Shown here: piece by piece, positions 1 through 11,699 of the stretch
How the letters are laid out: each line of letters starts with the position of its first letter
How positions within the stretch are numbered: position 1 is the stretch's first letter
NCBI RefSeq assembly: GCF_021018895.1
Contig: NC_079375.1
Location: forward strand, 3,806,560 to 3,870,559
DNA from: Seriola aureovittata
Lineage: Eukaryota > Chordata > Actinopteri > Carangiformes > Carangidae
Length of the DNA stretch: 64,000 bases
Direction: 5' to 3'
The notes under the pieces: model-generated
Databases searched by the model: none
What the model saw: the letters and a program-made list of their open reading frames with translations, nothing else
Told to the model about the DNA's origin: nothing
Translations under genes and position numbers: made by a program

Positions 1-874
1 AAGGGGGGGGGGGGGGGGCAGAGGTTCTGCACAGCAACAAACCAAACAAAAAAAAGAGCTGAGAGCTCTGTCTATCTAAGTGGTCCAGAGAAAAAATTGT
101 TCTTTAAAATGAAGGGATGCACTTTGAAAACTTTGGGAAATCTGAACCATTAATATTCACGTTGAGTCATAAAGATTTCCCTCTAAAGTTACCGCCTGAA
201 ATGAAATCATTTTCAGTCATTTAATGCTGATCTGCTGTGCACATTAATGCGGCCGCTGTTTTCTCACAGCGTGTTCCTGTTTGACAGAATTGTTTTAATG
301 TTTTTGTCTGTAAATGGGTGACGAGGACCGTCGAATTTTAAAGGGTGACAGGAAACATTATTTTGTTACTAATGACTCATTTATCCTTCATCCATTCATG
401 ATGGCGTTTGCTCCTGCTTTGATGTGCATTTATGTCTGTCTGCTGCTTCGGAAATCAATTTGCAATCACTCGTTTTGCTAAGTACTCTTAATAAATGATT
501 TTGTTCTTTACAGGAAAAAAAAAAACAAAAATCATGTTAAGTTCATAGCTCTGAGATAGGAACTTAATGTGATAAACCCCATAATTGGCGAACAAAGGCA
601 AGTGGAAGAAAAAAGTGTTTTTACTAAAACAATAATCAGCTACATTAAAATTGCACAAGTGAAAAGTGTCAGCGAAAAACACACAAAGGCACTTTCATAA
701 ACTTTACAGGTCATGTCTTTCCACAGAGAACACAATATCCTTTCCTTTTTTCTGTCAGCAGATACTAATTCGCTGTAAGGCCGCTCTGAGCGTCCATAAT
801 CACAGAAAAAAGATTCTTTCATGTGTGACAGCAACAGTGAGTGGTGATGTTATCCTGAGGACGACAGCCAGGCC

Positions 875-880
<6 letters not shown>

Positions 881-913
<33 letters not shown>
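881..913. repeat. (TG)n microsatellite
   Basis: About 16 perfect TG units. The reading frames that run through it are repeat artefacts. Confidence 0.97.
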
Positions 914-914
<1 letters not shown>

Positions 915-1170
915 ATCTGATGACATCTTGACTTTAACACAGACTGACACAAGAATCCAGCAGGCCTCCCCTGCTGTTTCAACATGGATTTCACATGAAG
1001 TGCTGAAATCCATGAAAACAGATTTCTATTGAGTGTTTGAAGCGATTTATCTAATCCATCGTCTGCCATTAAATTGGACACAAGCCCCAGAGTTAAATTT
1101 TTTTTACAATATAGAGATATCTGTGTAAAAGACTGTCACAGCTGATCAAAGTACTATTTGAGCTAATCTG

Positions 1171-1230
1171 CTTATTTGCTTTCTTTGCCGGGGGTTGGAC
1201 GAGGAGATAGATACCACTCTTATGTTGGGC
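1171..1230. repeat. short interspersed-repeat fragment
   Basis: Contains a degenerate GATACCACTCTTATGT stretch resembling part of the repeat at 56130-56365. It looks like a short piece of a common teleost repeat; the match is short. Confidence 0.35.
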
Positions 1231-1654
1231 GAGACAGGAGGCGACTAGCATAGCACCTCCAAAGGTTATTAATCAACACAGTGTATGGTATTTGTTTAAC
1301 CCCTCAAACTGAAATGAACAACAACAAAGATTGGGTATGGGCATGAATGCAAATTGGACAAATGAAGTTTAGCGATTGCTCTGTCAGGAAGACTGTCTCC
1401 TTGTGTGTGTTTGCTAAATCACAAGCACAATTTCCCGCTGTCTCTTAGCTCCACCAACTCGTTCCTGTCATCATCCAATCACAACTTGACACACTGGCCT
1501 TTAGCCAATCACTTGTAAGCTGTCAAACCTTCTTTCTGCTGTCAGTCATCTACCATTTCAGCACCATGAAGATTTTGCGACCCATCTCCACCTCCCATTC
1601 ACCACCTCAACTCTGAATACATGGCCATCATCATCATCACCACCACTAGTGTCT

Positions 1655-1833
1655 TGGCTCCGGGGGAATTTTCTTTTATATAGAGTGCCCAAGAACGGTG
1701 TATTTTTGTGGGCCGACCCAGAAGTAAGCGTCATCCTGGTCCCCTCGACAAAAAGCCACTGGGAGTTTTACACGGGCTTTTGGGTTAGACAAATAAGCCA
1801 ACTACATTACAGTCACAGGCTACACACGATTGG
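1655..1833. repeat. probable interspersed repeat, class unknown
   Basis: Segment around GGGCCGACCCAGAAGTAAGC, followed by a Cys/Pro-like low-quality frame. The wording is familiar from teleost repeats and it abuts a SINE, but no ends or target duplications are visible. Confidence 0.35.
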
Positions 1834-2093
1834 TAAATGGGCTGGACTTATATAGAGCTTTTCTAGTCTAGGAATCAACCCCTCAAAGCACGTCACTCTA
1901 CAAGCCCCATTCACCCATTCACGGACACACATTCATACAGCGCCTCTACCATACACACACTCACACTCTGATGGAACAGTGTATGAGTGGGGTTCAGTAT
2001 CTTGCCCAAAGACACTTGGACGTGGACTGGAGGATTTGGGGATTGAACCACCGCCCCTCTGATTGGTGGACGACCTGCTCTACCTCCTGAGCG
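1834..2093 (-). mobile_element. tRNA-headed SINE
   Basis: Read on the minus strand, it starts with a pol III A-box-like CTCAGGAGGTAGAGC (2077-2091). A B-box-like GGTTCAATC follows (2041-2049), then a body with TGTCTTTGGGCAAGATACTG, and it ends near 1834. The spacing of the two boxes is tRNA-like. Related heads are at 42758-42883 and 50100-50240. Confidence 0.7.
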
Positions 2094-3777
2094 TTTTCCT
2101 GTCTGTAATCCTTTGACACTATTTCAAAGTTATACTGACTAGAGACTATAATAATTCCTGGAAGTGGCTCAGAACCTGTTTTCACTCTCATCCTGTTTGT
2201 GGAGTGCATTTATTTTCCAGGCAATAAAAGACACTGTAATCCACATACATAGGTCTACATTCAATTTCAGTGTAGCTGAGCCTTTCAGCTTGATCATTTG
2301 AAATTCTGTTCAGGTGGCAAAAGGACACGACGTGGCAGGGTGGAGGTCAACAGGAGCTCAAAAGCGCAGAAAATAATAGTTGACTTTCATTTGAATCAGT
2401 TTGTCTGAACTTCCTTCAAGGTGATGAGGTACAGTGCTGGGTCGGATCAATGACGGCAGCTCATCGAAAGTTCGGCCACAGTTCTGAGACACACATCCCA
2501 GTTGAGGTGGAGTGACAGCCACCCCCTCCCCACCCCAACCCCCTCCCAACCCCTCCGGTCATTACTGTAATGATGCGCCCCATCAGTGACCCCTGAACCC
2601 TGGCAACGTCAAGCCTCCATCGGCCACCAACTGCCCACGCCGGGCTGTCAGTCTCATCAACTGCTCACCCTCCATTCAAACACAAAAAAACCACACACAT
2701 ACCACACACCATCACGTAGCCTCAGAGATCTCTCAGACAGAATCCCTCCACATGGGAGTGACAGGTAGAGGACACATCAGAGGAAATGAATTAATAGAGA
2801 TGCTGAAAGATCTCTGGCAGTAATGAAAAGATAACGTGTCCTCAGACTTCCAAAAACATCAGCTGGGACGTTTTTTTTGTTTTTTTTTACACAAACCAGG
2901 TTCTCAAATACTGAATGAATGGTTTTCACATTATTTTATGGATCCATTATTTTCCAGCTCATTTCCTTAAAATGTATTGGTATTTAAATGATAATTGCTC
3001 GGATATATCCAAAAAAGGTCTATGGAATAGTACTGATTATAAGGCAAATGGAAAGTGTTGCTACACTTATCAAGTACCCACTTGTTATATAAACGTTTCT
3101 ATCGCTATGAGTTTCATTGAATGAGAAAACAAAAATTCGACATTCTTGATCAGATTGAAAATGTTCCTCAATGATTCACTTTCTTACTGGTCTGGTTTAT
3201 GGAAATTAGGTATAAATATGTTTGTAAGTGTAACCGCTGAGTGTGTTTTATGTGTTAATAATCAGGTCGGTTTGAAACAGAAAACTAAGGAATTTCAGAA
3301 TTTAGCTTCAGGAGTTGAGCGATGCCCAGTGAACAAAAGTTCACTAATGCATCACGACGTATCCTTCCCTGATTGGTCACCTACAAAATCCTCAGATTTA
3401 TGCATCCCCACTGGAAATGCTAACGTCAACATGGCAATGTGCTCAAAATGACAAAAAAGCAATGTCCACCATTATCACACTTTTGTTAATCAGCACGAAT
3501 TAGAGCTGGGGATGATGGGAAACAGATTGACACACAACAGGTTTCAATCCAAATGTAGCACAAATTTCAAGAAAAATAAAGAAAATGTGAAGCAATGCGT
3601 AATTACAACCACTCCATGAAAGTAAGGAGATGGATTGTCAAGATAAACAACTGGTGGCAATAATGTTCCAGTTAGAAGACATAAAACCATTGCCAAAGCA
3701 ATAGTTTTCATTGATACACAAACTTTTTCCACCTTAAACCAACCATAAAAACTTATTGCGATATAGATAGGGTGATG
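2094..3777. other. no gene recognised
   Basis: I see no exon, RNA gene or clear repeat here. A C-rich stretch (about 2520-2555) and AT-rich sequence produce only short chance frames. Confidence 0.5.
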
Positions 3778-4010
3778 GGGGAATATGAATGTCTGCATTG
3801 ATTTTCATGACTTTGGATCCAGTAGTCAAGACATTTCACTCAAAACCCCAAAGGTCGACCTGGTGTTGGCACTAGATGAAAAGTCAGTCATCACCAAAGT
3901 CAATAGGTCTCATCATCTGGGGAACATGAATGTCAGAAAACAAATTTCATCCAATTGTAGCTTAGTTACTTCAGTCTGGATGAAAGTGGTCAACAAACCA
4001 TTCGACCAAC
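3778..4010. repeat. interspersed repeat with internal self-similarity
   Basis: A GAATGTCTGCA...ATTTTCAT-like phrase near 3787 recurs in altered form near 3927 (GAATGTCAG...ATTTCAT). Between them lies GACCTGGTGTTGGCACTAGA. The arrangement resembles a common teleost repeat; the assignment is from memory. Confidence 0.4.
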
Positions 4011-5565
4011 CAGCTGTCTTCAAATCTTCAGAGTCAGTATTGTGTATCTATCCCACTGATGCTGCTGTTGGTTTGACAGAATGCTGCATAAATGTGTGTG
4101 TTCTGGTTTCATGAATAAGGAGTACTGTGTCTGATGGAGTCGCTCAGGTTTATCTCTGTTCAGCTCGTCTCAAGGGGGATGTCTGAAGTGATGGCCTGAG
4201 GCGAGGTTTGTCCCAGGTTATCAACCTGCCCTCCAGCTGGACTTACAGCTCGGCTGTGGAAGTAAGGATGGTGACAACTAAAAGAAATACATATTTTCAT
4301 TGTCCAGCAAACATACAGTAAAACAAATGCTGGTCACTCTCTGCTGCTGTACGACTTTCAGACATTAAAGGGACATCTGTCACATGTCACTCAGAACAAT
4401 TAAATTCTGTTCTCCTTATCAGATTGGGTGTCTAATGATGTATGTTTTACAAACTGTAAAGGCTTCAGTCTGCTTTACAGTGGCAATAATTAATATTGAT
4501 GTTTCTGGCAGTGATGAACTTACAGAGAATTATCATTTGAATCAGCTGCTGCCCTCGGCTTTACAGAGCTTCATAACATGTTTCAACTTATTGTTTAACT
4601 GCCTGGACACTTTTCTTTTCTTGTTCACTCTCACCGCTCTCACAGTGTCGTTTTCATGGTGTCGACCAGCTGGTTAACACAGTAGATCATTTAGCAGCTA
4701 AAGAGTCAGATATTTCCCTCAGGAGCTGGTGGAGACCAAAAATTGAGCTAAAAGAGAATGAATACTGGACTTACTTTCATCATGCTGCGCCACAATTGCT
4801 GGATTTGTCAATAAGAAGCTGTTTTCTAACAAGTTTGGCATTTCAATATGTCAGTGTTTTTGAAATTGACTCTCAAGCTGTCATCTTTCATTCTTCACAC
4901 AATTGCTCATCTGTATAACCGATTGCACCACTATGAATACCTTTGAGGAGCCCCTCTCTCGGAAACCTGCTTTCTATCCTGTGTCTTTGAGTGTTGCCAT
5001 CAGAACAGGTACAATCATCATTTTTGTCTCCATGTCTAATTTGTCTAACCTGATGTGCCAGATGGCTTTTAACACAGAACTATCTGGGAAGGCTTTGATG
5101 GTCACTGGAAAAGGGCAGGTGCGTTAAATCCATGGCCGGTTATTGAATGAACCGTCTGTCCATTGTCGTCAATCACTGTATGTATCAACAGTTTAGCCCC
5201 AGAGTGTTTCTCCAGATATATTTAAAGGCAAGACAGTAACAGAGTAACTAGGAGCGTGGTGAATGGCAATTGTAAAATATCACATCGTAGATCTAAATTT
5301 GGACAATCAGCTTTCACCATAAAGGGCCGTGAACACATCACCAACTGAGATCAAATTAACTCCAGATATGAATTCCTTTACAACAAAGGTTAAGTGCTGG
5401 CTAAAAGCAAACCAGAGCTGTACTTGTTTCTAGGTAATTGTATCTGTCGTTAATTGTTTTTGTTTGACTATTTGTCTGCTTGTTGTTGTCTCTTTTTAGA
5501 CTGTACATCTGTATATTTTTAACTAATTGTAGGATACAACAACTCCTCCAACCTAAACAACCATA
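4011..5565. other. no gene recognised
   Basis: AT-rich non-coding sequence. The frames at 4384-4677 and 4903-5127 are short, lack recognisable motifs and have no consistent splice context. Confidence 0.5.
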
Positions 5566-6121
5566 CAGGTCGTTTTTTCAACCCTCTGATATGACCCATA
5601 GGAGCATCTCCTGAATTAGCGCTCCCATGGCAGTATGTGTACCGGACCTCGGTTGTCTTGGTTACCAGAATAAACACGCGACTGTAAGAGAAAGTGTACC
5701 CAAAGTTGCTGTGGTTACTATAATAATGGTCATGGCTTGGTTAGGTTTGGGCACAAAAACTACTTGGTTAGGGTTAGGAAAAGATCATGATTTGGGTTAA
5801 AATAAGTACTTCCTCAACATCAGATGAGCTTTGTTGTCATGGTTACAATAACAACAACGAATGGCCTTGGATGATAGAAATAATAAAAACAACTGGTTTC
5901 ACATGGGAATTGAACACCGATCTCCTGTGTCATATTCCTATGTTTTGTTGACCCGTCCGTCCGTCCGTCCACCACCACCTCCTCCTGACATGGACTTTTT
6001 CTGTTTTATACTATGTCACCACACTTTTCCCTTTGCTCCTGTCATAATTACTACAACCACTAGATGTAACTATGGGTCATAATAAGCTGCTTAACAAACG
6101 GCCTGTGGGCTCGTTTTTCAC
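5566..6121. mobile_element. 500-bp inverted-repeat element, copy 1
   Basis: A perfect 12-bp inverted repeat TATGACCCATAG / CTATGGGTCATA lies at 5590-5601 and 6070-6081. A T-rich GTCGTTTTTTCA-like phrase sits outside both (5568 and about 6109) as a direct repeat. Two related copies are at 53043-53550 and 53629-53856. No transposase is encoded, which suggests a non-autonomous DNA element. Confidence 0.65.
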
Positions 6122-6564
6122 AAGACAGTATCGTAGGATATTATCAGTTGTGTTGTCTGTTTTGTCTTGTTTTTGCTATTGACTGTTTTAATTCCGTTAC
6201 ACATGTAAAAGCCCATCTTGGAACAGGAGTCAACAATTGGCAATAGCTATAAACTCTTTGTGCAACACATTAGTTTCATACCTTGTTTGAAACTATGCTA
6301 CATTGCCTCGTCCCCATCAAATAAATAAATAAACTAAAAAACCTAACTTCAACTGACCTACAAGCAGAGCCAACCTCTTGTCTTGAACTGCAACTATTTA
6401 TCATGTGTTCATCATGTACTACTGTTATTTGGACATTTCTCATGTTCATTCATTTAAGATCATTGAAGTTTCCCTCATTTGCAATGATGTCGAGATTCAA
6501 CACACACTGCCACACTCATTTGCATAGCAATGTGTCATGCCATGCAGACAGAAACAGCCCTCAA

Positions 6565-7135
6565 GCCGAGATACTGTATGGTCAGGATTTGCTGATAACA
6601 CACAGGCAGACGACCCAAATGCAAACGCACAAAGGCAGACTGATGCAGTGCAGTCGTCTTTAATAAATAGCCCACAGGCACGTAGAACAGCACGCATGCA
6701 TGAGTAGGCAAGTAGAACAGCACAGGCAACAGGATATCCACACACAGGTAGCAAGGAACAAAAGCTAAATACTCAGGAACACTAGAAAACAGAAACATGA
6801 TCTGACACCTGCTGGTATAAGTGCTGGAAGGCAGATGAGGGAAATGAGGAGCAGGGTCTGGTAAGTGGGCAGGGAGGCTTGGGTGACTGAAGATAAGAAA
6901 CAGGTGAGTAGGTGAACATGGAGATAGAAAGTCCGGGGGCATCTGGTGGGCAGAGGGAGAAGGGCAGGTCTGGGGGAGAAAACGTGGCCTGGGATGAATG
7001 AAAAGGATCTGGAGACAGAGACCGAGGCGGACTGAAGAAGAGAAGCGTAACAGATATGATGGTCCAGGAGTCAAATTTGATAAACAAGACGGGGTTTGGT
7101 TTAGCTGGGTTAAACTGGGAGGATCAACTCCACAA
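6565..7135 (-). mobile_element. possible LTR-like or other repeat remnant
   Basis: Contains GACCCAAATGCAAACGCAC followed by a purine-rich stretch that, on the minus strand, is a long C/T-rich open frame. The wording resembles a frequent teleost repeat that ends internal regions of LTR elements. No paired LTR or target duplication was found. Confidence 0.3.
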
Positions 7136-8316
7136 CACAAAACTAAAATCTCATTAAGATATCTCTAATTTCCTTCCCAATTTTCCCAAACTAACTGGTT
7201 TTCCCCCAAACCAGTTAATACCTCTCTCTCACTCTCTCTCACTTCTCACTTCACCCTCTTTATTCCCTCTTATCCACCCTCAAACAGGAACAAGGACGTT
7301 CTCATTACCGATACTCCTGCTCCTCCTTCTCAACCTGCCTCGTATCAGGGTCAAACATCATCAAGTCTGTCGCTTCACCTGCATCATCATCCCAGTATCC
7401 AACTTAAAACTTTTGAGAAGTTTGTGTCAAATTTTCCTGTGTAATAAATATTTTTCCCTTGTTGATCTCTCCCTGTTTAAGTGTTATTTCCCAGGCGCTG
7501 GTGTCAGCCAGAGCGAGAGTGCACTCGCTGCAGGATTGTAAAATAAATTTAAAATCATTACAAACATCCTATATTGGTTTCAGAAGCCCAGACAAGCTGT
7601 TATCCTGGTTCTTAGAAACCTGTCTACGCCGGCTGCGACTCTCAGAAACATTACATTGATAACGCGGAGAAGCCAAATCCTGCAGGGAGCGGTAAATGCG
7701 TTGGTGTCCAGGTAGTCAGAAATGTAAGTGGTTTGATAGTGAACTGCTGACGGTAACTCCGTCTGTAGAGGAATGACAGACACTGGCGGGATGTCGAGGA
7801 GTCAGGGTCGTCCAGTATCTGCTGCCTCCACCTGCCTATTCTGTGGAAATGATGCATCGTGACAGATAATGACATCTATCACATCCTCTCCTCTGTCAGT
7901 GTACTGCCTCTGAGTATGAAACACTATTACACATCATGGGAAAAGATGCAGAAAGAAAAACACATTAGTAACATTCAGAACTGCAGTAAAATGTTTGTTT
8001 CAGTTACTTTATGATGTGAGCCACATGAAATGATTGAAACGTGCTGGTTAGTGTGTTGACTTTTTGAACATTAAAAACAAAGTAAGCCTTTTTTATATGC
8101 AGCTGACACTCTGCAAGCAGATCATTTATTGATCGTCAGAATGGATTGAAGCACATTTTAAAGATGTCAGATTCAAGACATCCTCAGTGTAGTTTGGAAT
8201 AGCCATAATTTAAATTAAAGATATATTTAACTCACTACGTTTAAAAAAATATCTTTAATATCTTTTTCAATATTGCAAACTAAGATATTGCTACAGTGGC
8301 AATATCTTATATTTTT
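7136..8316. other. no gene recognised
   Basis: A C/T-rich tract (7205-7270) and ordinary non-coding sequence. Frames at 7459-7875 are short and match nothing I know. Confidence 0.45.
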
Positions 8317-8480
8317 AAAGGAGCTATTTGTAAGTTTTGCTATCGCTAAATAGCCAACATTAGCATTTGCAGCTGTTTACTTAGCAGTCTGGAGGAAATG
8401 TTGTGAGTTCAGCATTAAACTTCATTCCCTTACTCACCCAGAGTTGTCCTCAGTGCTGGAAAGCAATCCTCTTGTTTTGC
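8317..8480. mobile_element. truncated small inverted-repeat element (same family as 29496-30781)
   Basis: Begins AAAGGAGCTATTTGTAAGTT and continues through GCAGCTGTTTACTTAGCAGT, matching the left part of the element at 29496. The right terminus is not found, so this copy is truncated or has decayed. A third copy is at 63518-63870. Confidence 0.6.
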
Positions 8481-9960
8481 CTCTATTTCTATCACTTTTT
8501 TCTTCTACTGAAGTTAGCATGCTAACCAGCTAGCCCCGGCTTGTCTCTTCCCTCTCCAATAGCAACTCACTGTAGCCTCCAATCTGTCCTAAAGACGTAG
8601 CCCTGCTAAACCACAAATCATGTTTAACTGTAATCAAATAAAGTTGACTATATTTTCAGGACTGATGCTGTTTAACATTTGAACATAAATGTCCCACACA
8701 TGACAAAGGTAATGCATCTTTTTTGTGTATTTTTTTTTATGTCTAAGCTCATAAATGTTCATTCATCATCATCATCATCATATATGCATTTTTTGTGCAT
8801 ATACACTGAACACATCCCACCTCTCTTCAGGCCAGGTGCCGGATAACTGATTCAGTAAATTCAGTTTAGACATACAGTATTATGTCCTGTGTGCAGATAC
8901 TCTCCTTTATTTCTGTAACTGAATTTTATACTCGGAGACATGTAAACATAAAAATGACTTATCCTAAATGGCTTATCCTAAATTACTGCAATATCTTCTT
9001 TCAAAAAGACAAGCATCAAATCATGAAAGATGTTCTTAAAATACTGTTTCATAACACCACATGTCCTTTTCTTCAGTGGATGCGGGGATAAATTTAAGCT
9101 CCTAAATCCCAGCGCAAGCCTCAATAAGTGGTTAAAGAAAGTAAATTATATCTACACCAGATTTTCATACACAACTGTAAACTCTGACTAATGGAATCCC
9201 CACAGCGCCGATCCCGGGCCGCCTGTCTTCATGCAGGAGTTGTAATCTATTCGTTGACTGAGCCTATGAACATGTAAACACATGAAATGTCACAGCAGAG
9301 TGACCCAAAAGTGTCAGAACAGCTGCCAAAACAAAACAGATGCACCAACCTTACCCACGAGGGACGAGGGATTTCTCTACCACTGTTTGTATTTCACTCT
9401 CTTTTTTTTTCTCTCATACATAAATACATATATTTCTCCTGCCTCATAGACCCTGAACCTCCCAAGACAGAGGTGAAATACACGGGAATACCAGACGGGA
9501 AACTGTTTGTTTAAAGTGTGTTATCTCTGTCTTTGTGTGGAAAGTTGTCGTCATAGTGATTCAGTGATTTTAGCTCCGTGTCAACAGTGAGAGTTATCTG
9601 GTATAGTGTCATTTTTGTCCTGGCAGCCCACAGCTGTATGATTTTATGCACAAATACTCAGATCTATCATGGCCATATTTGGTATAAGTTTTCTCTCAAC
9701 ATGATAAGCGACCTTCAGGCGGCTCATGTGGGAAGAGTAGCAATCCTCCCTCTCTTCAGACTGGTTATCCAGAGATTTTGTAAACCAGTGGCTCTTAAAC
9801 TGGAGGCATTTCCAGATGTGTGTGCTCAATAGAGGAAAAATAAGGGGCAGCACTAAAGTTGGACGAATCTGAATCATGTGGGAACAATAAACACACTCAG
9901 TCTTGAGATGAATTGAAATCCATTGGCTCAAATGACCCCAGGAGGTGGCCTTGGTTTGGG
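8481..9960. other. no gene recognised
   Basis: AT-rich sequence with a short ATC repeat near 8765-8780. Frames such as 8882-9091 and 9287-9514 lack motifs and splice support. Confidence 0.45.
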
Positions 9961-10336
9961 TTGGTATGGTGGCCCTGAGAGCTCAAAGCACTGCAACCTA
10001 AGAAAACACACAGAAATAAACAAAACACAAACAAATTTAGAAAACATCTTCATCAATTTGACAACACATGAGCTGCAAATACTCAAAATAAAAGGGAAGT
10101 GTTACCAGGGGACAATAAAAGGTGATGAACCTGGCTGGGCTGTTCATGGCACTTGCTGCTCAATGCTTTTAACCTCACAAATCACAAAACACTGAGCAAG
10201 TGCATCCCAGCCGGGTTTCTTTCTTTTTAAGGAAACACTTGAGCCGTGTTGTGAGTATTTGAGTTGGTTTGTGTTTTGTCTATTTCTATGTGCTTTCTTA
10301 GGTTGACTGCTTTGAGCTCTCACGGCCACCATAGGT
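9961..10336. mobile_element. foldback (inverted-repeat) element
   Basis: Left arm 9961-10032 and right arm 10265-10336 are inverted copies, with about nine in ten positions pairing by eye and one 1-base gap. They share TGAGAGCTCAAAGCA, AACCTAAGAAA and ACAAAACACAAAC. The middle carries weaker pairing (GGAAGTGTT with AACACTTGAG). No open frame of interest lies inside, so it fits a non-autonomous foldback DNA element. Confidence 0.8.
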
Positions 10337-11481
10337 TGGGGAACAATCACATCACGGTTAAAAGAAACCAATGTTGCTATTGGAAATGAACAAGTCCACC
10401 ATTTTGTCGACCTATCCCTCCGAGCTGCACTCCTCTCTCAACACACTTTGTGGCTTTATACATTAACAATATCCCCCGACTTCCTGCTGTGCTCCCCACA
10501 GACAGAAAACATGTCATTTTTGGGGCATTTACCGAAACAATCAATGCTGTCACTTTTCTTGGGAGGACTGTGTGGAATGATCTGTGTGGGTGGATGAGGG
10601 AGCGGTGTCCATGAAGTAACTCGTAGTTCCTCCATGTTGTTTGTGTTTATGCAATAGATACTGAGGATGTTAACTAGCTATTTACACTAAACTAAACTTT
10701 AGTGCACAAGTTGTCCTTCTGGCATTTCTGTCAGTTACCAAACAGCTTCAGTGCTTTACCCCCACCCTCTCGTCTGAAGCAGAGCAGACCTGATTCACAT
10801 GTGGGCTGAGAAAACCATGATGTGCTGTGATCAGATTTGGGATGTGGCTAACGGAGACAAACATGAGGCTAAGTGCTAAGTACATTTTATACAGATATGA
10901 AACGCTTGAGGTGAGAAAAAGTAAACATGGCCATACTTTTAGACAGGTTTGTGCAAGGTGCTGCAGATCTTGTACCCTACAGACAGTCTGCTCCTCGCTC
11001 TCTCCACAAAGTTAGCCCTGGTGAATCAGAGATCATGACTCTCCTGAAATGAAAGACGCTGGTGAACAGATGTTTGTCGCCCGCAGATGGAGCGGGCAGA
11101 TGGCAGAGGGGGTCCGACTCCTCGTGCTCGCTGCCCTGTTTCTCACTAGCTGACCAACTGCTCATTAAAAAACACGTCGTTTGAAATGTGGCCACAGGAA
11201 AATTCATGTGACACGTTCACTGAGGAAAATGAATGAGAGAATGATATTATGCATGAAGCTTTCAATTACGGATCATACAGAAGCAGGGCAGTGCACACAT
11301 CTACGCTGAGGGAGCCGTGAAAGAGTCATACAACTTTTTATACATAGTGTACACAATTATAAGACATCCCAGCAGAACAATAAACACACAAAGCAACCAA
11401 GGTGTTTTTATTACGAAACAGGAATGTTGTTGATTGTTGGAGTCAGTTTGCTGTTAAAGATCTCATATTCAACACTTCTTC
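10337..11481. other. no gene recognised
   Basis: Non-coding sequence without an identified repeat. Short frames at 10827-11207 lack motifs. Confidence 0.45.
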
Positions 11482-11653
11482 TGTGTTTTATTTGAAATGT
11501 TGATCCATCAGAAGATATATTTGTGGATTTAGAACCAAAAACCATCTCAATGGAGTTTCACATCTCCTCTCTCAGGTTTCTCTCTGGAGCTCCAGTACCA
11601 ACAGATTGGTGAGCCAATCAGAAGAGAGGAGGCTCTGAGCCTCTCTTCTGATT
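11482..11653 (+). repeat. interspersed repeat, copy in plus orientation, with hairpin
   Basis: Matches the reverse complement of 23210-23372 (shared blocks include AGCCAATCAGAAGAGAGGAG and AACCAAAAACCATCTCA). This copy also has a perfect 14-bp stem, 11616-11629 with 11640-11653, around a 10-base loop. The other copy shows only one arm. Confidence 0.7.
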
Positions 11654-11699
11654 GTCTCACTATTTTCTAAATGATCCAATGAATAATATAGCAGATTTC

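Noticed and set aside
2037..2093. A functional tRNA gene on the minus strand
   Set aside because: A- and B-box-like blocks are present, but they head a SINE body and no cloverleaf with paired acceptor ends can be drawn.
6535..7140. 201-residue minus frame, rich in Pro, Leu and Ser
   Set aside because: It is the complement of a purine-rich repeat-like stretch, has no known domain, and three frames are open together. This fits low complexity and not coding.
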